Assembly: GCF_900454685.1 (NCBI RefSeq)
Contig: NZ_UATM01000032.1
Coordinates: 1,240,001 to 1,304,000, forward strand
Reading direction: 5' to 3'
DNA: 64,000 nucleotides
From: Peptoniphilus harei
GTDB lineage: Bacteria > Bacillota > Clostridia > Tissierellales > Peptoniphilaceae
In this document: positions 1 through 8,974 of the stretch, one piece after another
Numbering within the stretch: position 1 is the first letter of the stretch
Layout of the letters: the number at the start of each line of letters is the position of its first letter
Made by a program: the position numbers and the translations under genes
The notes under the pieces: model-generated
The model's input: the letters and a program-made list of their open reading frames with translations, nothing else
What the model was told of the DNA's origin: nothing
Databases searched by the model: none

Positions 1-196
1 CTTTAATGGCATAGGTGAATTTAATTCTTGTGAAATAGATTCCTATAATGATCACAGGATAGCTATGACGGCAGCAATTGCGGCAGGATTTGCCAAGGGA
101 CCTATTAAAATTCTTGATAGCGAATGTGTGGAAAAGTCCTATAAAGATTTTTATAAGGATTTAGAGTCACTGGGAGGTGAAAATCATGTCCTATAG
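1..196 (+). CDS. aroA: 3-phosphoshikimate 1-carboxyvinyltransferase (EPSP synthase), C-terminal end only
   Basis: This is the last 64 codons of a gene that begins before the window; the frame opens at base 2. The translated tail contains the motif NDHRIAM followed by an AAIAAGFAKG helix and a short C-terminal segment ending GGENHVL, which is typical of the end of AroA. EPSP synthase joins PEP and shikimate-3-phosphate, the step before chorismate synthase. Its stop codon lies inside the start of aroC, so the two genes are translationally coupled in one aromatic operon. The product is certain at family level; nothing can be said about the missing part. Confidence 0.9.
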   Translation, partial: FNGIGEFNSCEIDSYNDHRIAMTAAIAAGFAKGPIKILDSECVEKSYKDFYKDLESLGGENHVL

Positions 197-1271
197 TTTT
201 GGTAAAAATTATAAAGTAACTTTATTTGGTCAGTCACACTCAAAAGAAATTGGGCTGGTTATTGATGGAATTAAGGCAGGATATAAGATAAACGAGGACT
301 TAATTGCAAAAAATCTTGAAAGAAGAAGACCAGGGAAAAATGAATTTTCAACTACAAGAAAAGAAAAAGACTTATACCAACTAGTAAGTGGTGAAGTAGA
401 TGGACTAACTTGTGGGGCTCCTCTTTGTGCAATAATTAAAAACAAGGACCAAAGGTCAAGGGATTATGAGAACTTAAAGGATAAGCCAAGACCATCACAT
501 GCCGATTATCCAGCCTTTGTAAAATTTTGCTCACACAATGACATTAGAGGTGGAGGGCAATTCTCTGGAAGGATGACAGCTCCCATAGTTATTGGGGGTT
601 CAATTGCAGAAGACCTTTTAAATCAAAGGGGAATAAAGATTTATTCTAGAATAAAAAGCATTGGTCAAGCTAAGGATGACGACATCATACTGGAAGATAT
701 TAAAGAAGAAAATTTTTCTGATTTTAAAGATCAAGTTTTTCCTGTAATAAATTCTTCTTCAAGAGAAAGAATGAAGGAAGAAATCTTAAAAGCTAAAAAA
801 AGTGGAGACTCCATAGGTGGTGTAGTTGAAACTTTTATTTTAAATATGCCTGTGGGAATTGGTGAACCTTTTTTCGATTCCATAGAATCTGTAATTTCTC
901 ATGCAGTATTTTCTGTACCAGGGATTAAGGGAATTGAATTTGGAAGTGGTTTCGAAGCCGCAAATATGTTAGGAAGCACCCACAATGATTCCTATTATTA
1001 TGAAGGTGATAAAGTTAAGACTAGAACGAATAATCACGGGGGAATAATTGGTGGACTTTCAACAGGTATGCCCATAGTATTTAGGACAGCTGTTAAACCA
1101 ACAAGTTCTATTGCCAGGATTCAGGATACAATATCTTTAAAGAATAAAAGCAATGAAAAATTAAAAATTGAGGGGAGACATGACCCATCAATTGTGCCAA
1201 GAGCACTTGTTGCAATCGAGATGATTACTGCAATAGCTATCCTTGACCTAATTATGGAAGGTGAAAAATGA
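186..1271 (+). CDS. aroC: Chorismate synthase
   Basis: AroC converts EPSP to chorismate using reduced FMN. The protein (361 aa from this start) carries the family hallmarks: N-terminal SFGKNYKVTLFGQSH, the basic RRRPG segment near residue 45, SHADYPAF, RGGGQFSGRMTAPIVIGG, NDSYYYEGDKVKTRTNNHGGI and the C-terminal RHDPSIVPRALVAIEMI. A GTG nine bases upstream (177) is in frame, but the GGAGGTG at 173-179 is placed as the ribosome binding site for ATG 186, so I use the ATG. It overlaps the end of aroA by 11 bases and the next gene by 4 bases (ATGA), so it belongs to the same transcript. Confidence 0.96.
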   Translation: MSYSFGKNYKVTLFGQSHSKEIGLVIDGIKAGYKINEDLIAKNLERRRPGKNEFSTTRKEKDLYQLVSGEVDGLTCGAPLCAIIKNKDQRSRDYENLKDKPRPSHADYPAFVKFCSHNDIRGGGQFSGRMTAPIVIGGSIAEDLLNQRGIKIYSRIKSIGQAKDDDIILEDIKEENFSDFKDQVFPVINSSSRERMKEEILKAKKSGDSIGGVVETFILNMPVGIGEPFFDSIESVISHAVFSVPGIKGIEFGSGFEAANMLGSTHNDSYYYEGDKVKTRTNNHGGIIGGLSTGMPIVFRTAVKPTSSIARIQDTISLKNKSNEKLKIEGRHDPSIVPRALVAIEMITAIAILDLIMEGEK

Positions 1272-2779
1272 GAAATCTAAAAGAAGATAGGGAAATTTTA
1301 GATGGTATAGATAAGAAAATAATCGCTCTACTTGAAGAGAGAATGAAAATTATAAAAGAAGTTGGTCTTTATAAATTAAATAATAATTTAAATACAGAAG
1401 ATAAAAATAGAGAAAAAGAAATAATCGAAAAATTAGAAAGTGAAATTAACTTAGAATTCAAAAATATTGTAAAGCCTATTTATAAAGAAATTTTTAGTGA
1501 AAGCAAAAAGATTACATCGAAAATAAAAAATGAAAACTTTAAATATGGTTTAATTGGTGAGAGCTTATCTCACAGTAAATCCAAAGAAATTCACGAACTA
1601 TTAGCAGATTATACTTATAATTTAAGAGATATAAAAAGAGAAGAACTTGATGAGTTTTTTGAATCTAAAAGGTTCAAGGGTATAAATGTGACAATTCCCT
1701 ACAAGGAAGCTTCTATGAAATATCTTGATGACATAGATAATCTTGCGAAAGAAATTAGAGCAGTAAATACTATAGTAAATAGGGACGGAAGACTAATAGG
1801 TTATAACACTGACTATCTAGGATTTGATTACAGTTTAAATTTTTATGAGATTGATTTAAAAGGGAAAAAAGTATTAATACTAGGATCAGGTGGAGCAAGT
1901 AAGATGCTACAAAAACTCGTTATAGATAAGGGTGCTGAAGAATTTGTAGTAATTAGCAGGTCCAGTGAAAATAACTATGATTCACTAGAAAAATTTAGTG
2001 AATTTGAAGTTATAATTAATGCAACACCTGTAGGTATGTATCCAAATAACATGGAATCAAAGGTAGATTTAAATAAATTTAACAATCTAGAAGCGGTTAT
2101 AGATTTAATTTACAATCCACTAAAGACGAAACTCTTACTTGACGGAGAAAAATTAAATATAAAAACAATGTCAGGCCTTATGATGCTAGTTGCTCAAGCC
2201 TTTTTTGCATGTGAGCTTTTCTTGGACAAAAAATTAGATGAATCTTTAATTATTCAAATTTACAAAAAATTAAAATCTGATATGGAAAATATTATTTTAA
2301 TTGGCATGCCTTCATCAGGCAAGACTACAATGGGAAAGAGTTTAGCAGAGGAACTAAATAGGGAATTCTTCGATATTGATAAATTAATAGAAGATAAGGA
2401 AGACAAAACAATTCCAGAAGTCTTTGAAGAAAAAGGCGAAGATTATTTTAGAAACTTAGAGACTGGAGTCCTAAAAGACCTTAGCAAAAAAAATGGACTT
2501 GTGATTGCCTCTGGAGGTGGAACTCCATTAAGAAAAGAAAATAGAGATTATATATTGCAAAATTCCCTTGTAATTTATCTAAAGAGGGATTTAGAAAATC
2601 TAGAAACATCTGGAAGACCACTATCAAAAAATTTGGAAAACCTTAAAAAGCTTTATAGTGAAAGAAAAGGAATTTATGAGGACTTGGCCCAAATAAAGAT
2701 TGATGTAATAGAAGATAAGAAAGAAAATTTAAACTTAATCTTAAAGGAAGTTGAAAATTATGAAATTATTGGTGATTAA
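1268..2779 (+). CDS. Trifunctional chorismate mutase - shikimate dehydrogenase - shikimate kinase fusion
   Basis: 503 aa with three catalytic domains. Residues 1-85 look like an AroQ-class chorismate mutase: an Arg near residue 8, LLEERMKI, YK and the D-x-x-RE motif. Residues about 90-335 are shikimate dehydrogenase (AroE), with LSHSKSKEIHE, the substrate-binding NVTIPYKEA, NTDYLGF, the NADP loop GSGGASK and NATPVGMYP. From about residue 339 follows shikimate kinase (AroK), with the P-loop GMPSSGKTT, DIDKLIE, SGGGTPLR and GRPLS. The protein would perform two successive shikimate-pathway steps plus conversion of chorismate to prephenate. All key motifs look intact. AroE-AroK fusions are plausible in this pathway; a mutase in front of them I do not recall as standard. 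No ribosome binding site precedes the AroK part, so it is not a separate gene. Confidence 0.93.
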   Translation: MRNLKEDREILDGIDKKIIALLEERMKIIKEVGLYKLNNNLNTEDKNREKEIIEKLESEINLEFKNIVKPIYKEIFSESKKITSKIKNENFKYGLIGESLSHSKSKEIHELLADYTYNLRDIKREELDEFFESKRFKGINVTIPYKEASMKYLDDIDNLAKEIRAVNTIVNRDGRLIGYNTDYLGFDYSLNFYEIDLKGKKVLILGSGGASKMLQKLVIDKGAEEFVVISRSSENNYDSLEKFSEFEVIINATPVGMYPNNMESKVDLNKFNNLEAVIDLIYNPLKTKLLLDGEKLNIKTMSGLMMLVAQAFFACELFLDKKLDESLIIQIYKKLKSDMENIILIGMPSSGKTTMGKSLAEELNREFFDIDKLIEDKEDKTIPEVFEEKGEDYFRNLETGVLKDLSKKNGLVIASGGGTPLRKENRDYILQNSLVIYLKRDLENLETSGRPLSKNLENLKKLYSERKGIYEDLAQIKIDVIEDKKENLNLILKEVENYEIIGD

Positions 2780-3200
2780 TGGACCAAATATAAATATGCT
2801 GGGAATAAGAGAAGTAAATATTTATGGAAGTGAAAACTATAAAACTCTTTTAGAAAGACTTAATAATATTGCTCTTGAAGAAAATATTGAACTTGAACAC
2901 TTCCAATCAAATCACGAAGGAGCCATCGTAGATAAAATTCAAGAAGCTTATGAAAATTTTGATGGTATAGTAATAAATCCAGCTGCCTATACTCATACAA
3001 GTGTTGCAATCCTTGATGCTCTAAAGGCGGTGAGCCTTCCTACGGTTGAAGTTCATATTTCAAAAGTTTCAGAGAGGGAAGACTTTAGACAGGTTAACTT
3101 TATAAGAGATTACGCTATAAAATCTTTTGAAGGTTTAGGAATTGCTGGATATGAAAAAGCAATACTTTATCTAAAAAATTATTTAGAGGAGGAAAAATGA
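2760..3200 (+). CDS. aroQ: 3-dehydroquinate dehydratase, type II
   Basis: The type II dehydroquinase removes water from 3-dehydroquinate. The 146 aa length is the family norm. Visible motifs are LLVINGPNINMLGIRE at the N terminus (flexible-loop Arg and catalytic Tyr in VNIYG follow), FQSNHEGAIVDKIQEA, NPAAYTHTSVAI and EVHISKVSEREDFR. A TTG at 2751 would add three residues, but ATG 2760 follows an AAGGAAG ribosome binding site and gives the usual MKLLVINGPN start. It overlaps the end of the preceding fusion gene by 20 bases and the following pabAB by 4 bases. Confidence 0.95.
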   Translation: MKLLVINGPNINMLGIREVNIYGSENYKTLLERLNNIALEENIELEHFQSNHEGAIVDKIQEAYENFDGIVINPAAYTHTSVAILDALKAVSLPTVEVHISKVSEREDFRQVNFIRDYAIKSFEGLGIAGYEKAILYLKNYLEEEK

Positions 3201-5212
3201 AATCATTAATAATAGATAATTATGATTCATATACCTATAATTTATTCCAACTAATTGGAAAAGTTTCAGGAGTTGAACCATTAGTAATTAAAAATGATGA
3301 AATGACTTATGATGAGATTTTAAATTTAGAATTCGACAATGTAATTATTTCTCCTGGCCCTGGTAGTCCAGACAAAGAAAAAGACTTTGGAGTTTGCAGG
3401 GAAATAATTGAGAAATTAGATAAGCCAATTCTTGGGATTTGTCTTGGTCACCAAGGAATATATTACTATCATGATGGAGAAGTTGTAAGAGCAAAGGAAC
3501 CAATGCATGGAAGACAGAGTCCTGTTATCCACAATGGTAAGGGCATATTTAAGGGAATAAAAAATAACTTTATTGTCACTAGATATCATTCACTTACTTG
3601 TAAAGATGAAGAGCTTGATGATATTAAAATTGATGCAAGAACACCTGATGGGATTGTTATGGGAATTTCTCACAAAACTAAGCCGATTTATGGCCTGCAA
3701 TTTCATCCAGAGTCAGTTGCAAGTGATTGTGGAGAAGAACTAATAAAAAACTTTATAAATATTACTAGAGACTTTTATAATAAAAATCAACTTGCTTATG
3801 AAATAATTGAAAAAGATTTTGATACAGAAGGCCTATATGAAATGCTTTATGAATATGACGAGAATACTCTATGGCTTGATAGCAGTAAGGTAGAAGAAGG
3901 CCTTTCAAGGTTTTCTATTTTTGGCCTCCAAGGAGAAAAAAGAGGTCACACAATAAAATATGATGTTGACAAGAAAATAGTGAAAAAAACTTTTGTGAAT
4001 TCAGATAAAAAAGAAGTTTTTGAAGAAAATATCTTTGATTACCTAAAGGCCAATAGACCTAGGTGGGAATACGATGAAAACCTACCTTTTGACTTCCAAT
4101 TAGGATATATTGGCTACTTTGGATATGAATTAAAGAAGGATACAGAAAATGTTGTAAATAAATATTCTTATTCATACCCTGATGCTTATTTAAAATATTG
4201 TGACAGGGCACTTGTATATGATCACATGGAGGGTAAATTATATCTTCTTTCTTACAAGGATGACGTGGAATGGAAGGAAGATATAAAAAATCTTTTGAAT
4301 AAGGAAATAGAAATAAAAAAAGAAGTACCAACAAGAAGAGATTTTCCAAAATTAAAGTTTGTAAAAGATAAGAAAACCTACACAGAAGATATTTTAAAAA
4401 TAAAAGATTTAATTCGTGCTGGGGAAACTTATGAAGTATGTCTTACAAATAGACTTGATATCTTTGACAAAATTGATGGAAAGAATTATTATATGGAACT
4501 CAGAGATAAAAGTCCTGGACAATATAGTGCCTTTTTACCTCTTGATGAATTAAAAATTGCATCTTCATCAATGGAAAGATTTTTAAGGGTTGATAAAAAT
4601 AAAATTGTATCAACTAAGCCAATTAAGGGTACTATAAAAAGAGGAGAGTCAAAAGAGGAGGACGAGAGATTAATTGAAGAGCTTAGGAGTGAAGAAAAGA
4701 CTAAGTCAGAAAATTTAATGATCGTCGACCTTCTTCGCAATGACTTGGGTAAATTTTGTGAGATTGGCTCAGTAGAAGTCCCAAAACTTATGGATGTAGA
4801 AACTTATAAAACTCTACACCAACTTGTGACCACAGTCTCTGGAAAAATTAAGGACAATGTTGATATAATAGAAGTTCTTGAAAAAACTTTTCCTGGTGGT
4901 TCTATGACAGGAGCTCCTAAAAAGAGAACACTTGAGATAATTGACGAACTTGAAACTTATCCTCGAGGTGTTTATTCAGGAACGATTGGATATATATCAA
5001 ACAATTCAACAATGGATTTTAATATTGTCATAAGAACGGCACTTATCGAAGAAGATAAGGCTACAATAGGAGTTGGTGGTGCCATTATTCTATTATCTGA
5101 TGAGGAAGAAGAATTTGATGAAATAGTTTTAAAGGCTAAGGGCTCACTTCTTGCACTCCAATCTTATTACAATAATTTAGATGAAATAGATATTGAGGGA
5201 AGCAAAAATTAA
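3197..5212 (+). CDS. pabAB: Aminodeoxychorismate synthase, fused glutaminase (PabA) and synthase (PabB) components
   Basis: 671 aa. Residues 1-190 form a class I glutamine amidotransferase, with DNYDSYTYNL, SPGPGSP, the nucleophile loop LGICLGHQGI and the HPES triad end. Residues from about 200 are the chorismate-binding PabB/TrpE fold, with FQLGYIGYFGYELK, RAGETYEVCLTNRL, STKPIKGT, IVDLLRNDLGKF, the PGGSMTGAPKKR signature and VYSGTIGYIS. It makes 4-amino-4-deoxychorismate for pABA and folate. I prefer PabAB over anthranilate synthase because the operon holds pabC and no trp genes. The ATG follows GGAGG and overlaps aroQ by 4 bases. An anthranilate synthase role cannot be fully excluded. Confidence 0.9.
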   Translation: MKSLIIDNYDSYTYNLFQLIGKVSGVEPLVIKNDEMTYDEILNLEFDNVIISPGPGSPDKEKDFGVCREIIEKLDKPILGICLGHQGIYYYHDGEVVRAKEPMHGRQSPVIHNGKGIFKGIKNNFIVTRYHSLTCKDEELDDIKIDARTPDGIVMGISHKTKPIYGLQFHPESVASDCGEELIKNFINITRDFYNKNQLAYEIIEKDFDTEGLYEMLYEYDENTLWLDSSKVEEGLSRFSIFGLQGEKRGHTIKYDVDKKIVKKTFVNSDKKEVFEENIFDYLKANRPRWEYDENLPFDFQLGYIGYFGYELKKDTENVVNKYSYSYPDAYLKYCDRALVYDHMEGKLYLLSYKDDVEWKEDIKNLLNKEIEIKKEVPTRRDFPKLKFVKDKKTYTEDILKIKDLIRAGETYEVCLTNRLDIFDKIDGKNYYMELRDKSPGQYSAFLPLDELKIASSSMERFLRVDKNKIVSTKPIKGTIKRGESKEEDERLIEELRSEEKTKSENLMIVDLLRNDLGKFCEIGSVEVPKLMDVETYKTLHQLVTTVSGKIKDNVDIIEVLEKTFPGGSMTGAPKKRTLEIIDELETYPRGVYSGTIGYISNNSTMDFNIVIRTALIEEDKATIGVGGAIILLSDEEEEFDEIVLKAKGSLLALQSYYNNLDEIDIEGSKN

Positions 5213-5213
5213 A

Positions 5214-6002
5214 ATGAGAGAAAATTTAAGTAAAGATAAAATTGTAAAAATTAAAGATATAAATTTAGGAGATGGCAAGCCAATTTTAATAGCTGGACCA
5301 TGCTCCATTGAATCACGTGACCACATAATAGAAGAGGCTAAAGACTTAAGGAGAATTGGTGTTGACATAGTAAGGGGTGGAGCTTTTAAACCTAGAACAT
5401 CACCCTTTGATTTTCAAGGAATGGGATTTGAAGCTGTAAAATTTTTAAATGAAGCATCAAAGGAAGCTGGTGTGCCTGTTGTCACAGAAGTTTTAAGTGA
5501 AGACCATGTTGAACTTATAAAAGATCATGTGGATGTACTTCAAATTGGGTCTAGAAATATGTACAACTATGCTCTTCTTAAGAAAGTTGGGAGGACAAAT
5601 AAACCAGTAATTTTAAAGAGAGGATTTTCTGCTACTCTTAAAGAATGGGAAATGGCCGCAAAATATATTGAAGTTGAAGGCAATGAAAATATAATTTTCT
5701 GCGAAAGAGGAATAAGAACCTTTGAAACTGAAATGAGAAACACACTTGACCTTGCAGGGGCCTACATGATAAAAGAAAAAACTGGCTATCCTGTAATAGT
5801 TGATCCAAGTCACGGAACTGGTAAGAGAGAACTTATTGAACCAATGGTGAGGGCTATACTTGCTCTTGGTCTTGATGGTGTAATGGTTGAAGTTCATCCG
5901 AACCCTGATGAGGCAAAAAGTGATGCAGCGCAAACTATTGGTTATGACTCCTACGAGAGAATTGTAAAATATTTTGAGGAATTCAATGAAAATAGAATTT
6001 GA
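5214..6002 (+). CDS. aroF: 3-deoxy-7-phosphoheptulonate (DAHP) synthase, type I-beta
   Basis: First enzyme of the shikimate pathway, condensing PEP and erythrose-4-phosphate. The 262 aa protein shows LIAGPCSIES, RGGAFKPRTSPFDFQGMG, VLQIGSRNMYNYALLK, VILKRGFSATLKEW, ERGIRTFE, VDPSHGTGKRE and DGVMVEVHPNP, the Kdo8P-synthase-like beta subclass. In many Firmicutes this enzyme carries a fused chorismate mutase for feedback control. None is present here; the mutase domain sits instead on the AroE-AroK protein of the same operon. A TTG at 5193 is in frame, but ATG 5214, one base after the pabAB stop, gives the compact family start. The 3' end overlaps pabC. Confidence 0.94.
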   Translation: MRENLSKDKIVKIKDINLGDGKPILIAGPCSIESRDHIIEEAKDLRRIGVDIVRGGAFKPRTSPFDFQGMGFEAVKFLNEASKEAGVPVVTEVLSEDHVELIKDHVDVLQIGSRNMYNYALLKKVGRTNKPVILKRGFSATLKEWEMAAKYIEVEGNENIIFCERGIRTFETEMRNTLDLAGAYMIKEKTGYPVIVDPSHGTGKRELIEPMVRAILALGLDGVMVEVHPNPDEAKSDAAQTIGYDSYERIVKYFEEFNENRI

Positions 6003-6699
6003 TGACGGTTATTCCTTTGGAAAGGGAGCCTTTGAAACTATTAAGGTAGTGGATGGAAGGCCCCTTTTTCTAGAAAGACATTTAGAAAGGCTTAAAAAGT
6101 CCTTAGAATTTTTCGGCATCTCAAGAAAAATTGAAGAAGAAAAGATTTTAGAATATATAAAATCATCTGATGATAAAAATTTCGCCCTAAAGCTTATTGT
6201 ATCTGACAAAAATTTTATACTAACAAGTAGAGCTGATAATTACAGGGGAGATAATAAGAGATTTAAACTTATTGTTGCTGAAGTTAGGAGAAACTCTTCT
6301 TCAAAAATGATTTATCACAAGAGCCTTTCTTATTATGAAAATATTATGGAACACAGATTGGCATCAGATAAGGGATATGACTCTGCTCTTTTTATAAATG
6401 AGAGGGGAGAAGTATGTGAAACTTCTTTTGCAAATATATTTTTTGTAAGAGATGGAGAAATATTTACACCAGTAATTTCTTCTGGCCTTCTACAGGGTAC
6501 CATGAGAGATTTTATTATAGAAAATTATCAAGTTAAGGAAGAGATTATTTATTTAGATGATTTAAAAAATTTTGATGAGGCTTTTATTTCCAACTCCTTA
6601 ATGGGAGTTAGAAATGTTTCGCTTATAAATGATATTATTTTTAACGAAGAAGATAAGACTAATTTAATTCAAGTTGATTTAAAAAAATATGGTTTTTAA
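5986..6699 (+). CDS. pabC: Aminodeoxychorismate lyase (class IV PLP aminotransferase fold)
   Basis: 237 aa fold-type IV PLP protein: DDGYSFGKGAFETIKVVDGRPLFLERHLERL at the N terminus, then ALKLIVSDKN, and CETSFANIFFVRDGEIFTP with the SSGLLQGTMRD phosphate-binding loop and an EAFISNSLMGV segment. It would release pyruvate from the PabAB product to give p-aminobenzoate. Context (pabAB two genes upstream) favours PabC over a branched-chain or D-amino-acid aminotransferase, which share this fold. ATG 5986 follows GAGGA inside the end of aroF; the alternative TTG 5974 lacks a site. Last gene of the aromatic operon before the terminator. Confidence 0.85.
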   Translation: MKIEFDDGYSFGKGAFETIKVVDGRPLFLERHLERLKKSLEFFGISRKIEEEKILEYIKSSDDKNFALKLIVSDKNFILTSRADNYRGDNKRFKLIVAEVRRNSSSKMIYHKSLSYYENIMEHRLASDKGYDSALFINERGEVCETSFANIFFVRDGEIFTPVISSGLLQGTMRDFIIENYQVKEEIIYLDDLKNFDEAFISNSLMGVRNVSLINDIIFNEEDKTNLIQVDLKKYGF

Positions 6700-6712
6700 T
6701 ATTTTTTAAGAA

Positions 6713-6735
6713 GCTGGCTAAGAGCCAGTTTTTTT
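6713..6735 (+). terminator. Rho-independent terminator of the aromatic/pABA operon
   Basis: Perfect 6-bp stem CTGGCT / AGCCAG with a 3-base loop, followed by seven T residues, 14 bases after the pabC stop. Confidence 0.9.
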
Positions 6736-6832
6736 ATTGGCATAATTTATACACTTATAAAGCAAAAACATTCAAAAAGATGAAGAAAATATTATTTTGT
6801 TGTAAAATTAATGTAGATGAAAAGGTGATTAA

Positions 6833-7303
6833 ATGAAAAAAACAAATGCAATGAGAATTCTTGAAAGTGAAAATATAGATTTTGAAATAATAGAATATTC
6901 TACTAAGGATGGAATAGGTGGAGTAGATGTTGCAGAAAAATTAGGAGAAGATAAGGATAGGGTTTTTAAGACTCTAGTAACAGAATCAAAAGAAGGAGAA
7001 AATTTCGTTTTTGTTGTTCCTGTATCATCAGAACTTGATTTAAAAAAAGCAGCAAAGGCTTCAGGATCAAAAAAAGTTGAGATGATACCTCAAAAGAAAC
7101 TTCTTCCACTAACTGGTTACGTGCATGGTGGATGTTCACCTGTGGGAATGAAAAAAGAATTTAAAACTTTTATAGATTCATCAGCAGAAAACTTGGACTT
7201 CTTTTATGTAAGCGGTGGAAAAGTTGGTATGCAAATAAAATTAAATCCTAAGGAATTAGTAAACCTAATCGATGGAGAATTTGCTGATATAAAAAAGGAG
7301 TAA
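6833..7303 (+). CDS. ybaK: Cys-tRNA(Pro)/Cys-tRNA(Cys) deacylase, YbaK/EbsC family
   Basis: 156 aa, normal for the YbaK clade of the ProRS editing-domain (INS) superfamily. It hydrolyses mischarged Cys-tRNA(Pro). Visible features are TNAMRILESENIDFEIIEY at the start, the DRVFKTLV segment with the conserved Lys, VPVSSELDLKKAAKASGSKKVEM, LTGYVHGGCSPVGMKK and a C-terminal VSGGKVGMQIKLNP. AGGTG seven bases upstream supports the ATG. It stands at the head of a run with the phosphohexomutase two bases downstream, but no functional link between them is evident. Confidence 0.92.
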   Translation: MKKTNAMRILESENIDFEIIEYSTKDGIGGVDVAEKLGEDKDRVFKTLVTESKEGENFVFVVPVSSELDLKKAAKASGSKKVEMIPQKKLLPLTGYVHGGCSPVGMKKEFKTFIDSSAENLDFFYVSGGKVGMQIKLNPKELVNLIDGEFADIKKE

Positions 7304-7305
7304 GT

Positions 7306-8970
7306 ATGTATAGAGATATTTATGAAAAGTGGCTTGCAAGTAAAAGCGTTAGCCCAAAATTAAAAAATCAATTATTAAAAATACAAGCAAATGAAGAAGA
7401 AATTGAAGATAGTTTTTACAAAGATCTAGAGTTTGGTACAGCTGGTCTTCGTGGAATTCTTGGACCTGGAACAAACAGGATGAATTATTTAACGGTTGGT
7501 AAGACTGCTCTTGCCCTTGCTGAATTAATAGACAGCCTTGGAGAAGATGTAAAAAATAGGGGAGTAGTTATTGGACGTGACATAAGACACCAGTCTTATG
7601 AATTTTCTATTTTAACAGCAAAAATTTTGGCAGAAAAAGGAATCAAAGTTTACTTATTTCCAGGAATTACACCAACACCACTTCTAGCATATTCAATAAG
7701 ATATTTAAAGACAATCTCTGGAATAATGATTACCGCTTCCCACAATCCAAAGAACTACAATGGATTTAAACTTTACTGGGAAAAGGGATCACAAATTCTA
7801 AATGATATTGCTGAAGAGATTGAGGCAAGATCAAAAGAAATAGATATCTTAGATTATGACTTTAATTCACTTAAACAGTTAGGAGACTATAAAGAAATTA
7901 AATTTTTAGGAGAAAATATAACAAATTCCTTCTATAAGGATACTTTAAGTCTTTCTTTAACAGATGATATTGATAAGGACATTAAAATTGTTTACACCCC
8001 TTTAAGTGGTTGTGGGAATAAATTTGTAAGAAAGGTTTTATCAAGAAGAGGATTTAAAAATGTTTATGTAGTTCCTGAACAAGAAAATCCTGATGGAGAT
8101 TTTACAAATGTATCTAATCCAAATCCTGAAGATATTAGGGCCTTTGATAAGGCAACTGACCTAGCAAAGAAAGAAGGTGCAGATATAATTATTGCAACTG
8201 ACCCAGACTCTGATAGGGTAGCTGTTCTTGAAATGGGAGAAGAAATTTTAAGAATTACTGGAAATCAAATGGGATTTATCCTAGGTAACTTCTTACTTGA
8301 AATGGATGCGCATAAAAATTCAGAAAATCCTTCTTTTGTCAAAACAGTTGTAAGTGCTGATTTAATCAAAAAAATTGGAAAAAACTACGAAGTTGAAGTT
8401 TTTGAAACTCTAACAGGTTTTAAAAATATTTGTAACTTACCAAACATTTGGGATGAAAGCCATGAACATGACTTTATCTATGGTTACGAAGAATCAATTG
8501 GATATGTAATTGGGAACCATATTAGAGATAAAGATGCAGTTGGAACTTCAATGATAATTGCTGAAATGGCAGGATACCTAAAGAAAAGAAATCTTAAAAT
8601 AAAAGATTATATCGAAGAGATCTATAAAAAATATGGATATTTTGAAGAGTATCTTGATTCAGTTTACTTTGAAGGTAAAGATGGAAGCAGTACAATGAAA
8701 AAAATCATGGATAGTTTTAGGGATATTGAGTCCTTTGAAAAAATAGGTGATTTAAAGAAAAAAGAAGACTTTATTGATGATAAAGAAAATCCACAAGATC
8801 TTTTGAAATTTTATTTCGGTGATGAAACTTGGTTTGCCTTAAGACCTTCTGGCACTGAACCAAAATTAAAAATCTATGCTTACGCAGTGTCTGATAATGA
8901 GAAAGACGCAAAAGATAAAATTAATATTATGAAAGAAGAGATAATGGATAAAATCCAAACAAGTAGGTGA
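7306..8970 (+). CDS. Phosphoglucomutase/phosphomannomutase, alpha-D-phosphohexomutase family
   Basis: 554 aa, the length of the PgcA/Pgm2-type enzymes that interconvert glucose-1-phosphate and glucose-6-phosphate. Domains appear in order: LEFGTAGLRGILGPGTNRMN, the catalytic phosphoserine loop GIMITASHNPKNYNG (Ser about residue 145), the metal-binding ATDPDSDRV, the sugar-binding GYEESIGY and the phosphate-binding RPSGTEPKLKIY. A strong AAGGAG precedes the ATG and only two bases separate it from ybaK. The next gene is a sugar-kinase-fold protein, which hints at a small carbohydrate cluster. Substrate preference (glucose or mannose) cannot be read from the sequence. Confidence 0.93.
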   Translation: MYRDIYEKWLASKSVSPKLKNQLLKIQANEEEIEDSFYKDLEFGTAGLRGILGPGTNRMNYLTVGKTALALAELIDSLGEDVKNRGVVIGRDIRHQSYEFSILTAKILAEKGIKVYLFPGITPTPLLAYSIRYLKTISGIMITASHNPKNYNGFKLYWEKGSQILNDIAEEIEARSKEIDILDYDFNSLKQLGDYKEIKFLGENITNSFYKDTLSLSLTDDIDKDIKIVYTPLSGCGNKFVRKVLSRRGFKNVYVVPEQENPDGDFTNVSNPNPEDIRAFDKATDLAKKEGADIIIATDPDSDRVAVLEMGEEILRITGNQMGFILGNFLLEMDAHKNSENPSFVKTVVSADLIKKIGKNYEVEVFETLTGFKNICNLPNIWDESHEHDFIYGYEESIGYVIGNHIRDKDAVGTSMIIAEMAGYLKKRNLKIKDYIEEIYKKYGYFEEYLDSVYFEGKDGSSTMKKIMDSFRDIESFEKIGDLKKKEDFIDDKENPQDLLKFYFGDETWFALRPSGTEPKLKIYAYAVSDNEKDAKDKINIMKEEIMDKIQTSR

Positions 8971-8974
8971 AAAA

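Noticed and set aside
177..185. GTG start for aroC adding three residues
   Set aside because: The GTG is part of the GGAGGTG ribosome binding site of the ATG at 186, which gives the usual AroC N terminus.
2282..2779. Separate aroK gene starting at the internal ATG of the fusion
   Set aside because: No ribosome binding site precedes it and the frame is continuous with the AroE domain.
5613..5933. 106-codon open frame on the minus strand inside aroF
   Set aside because: It mirrors a strongly conserved enzyme gene, has no recognisable domain and no ribosome binding site.
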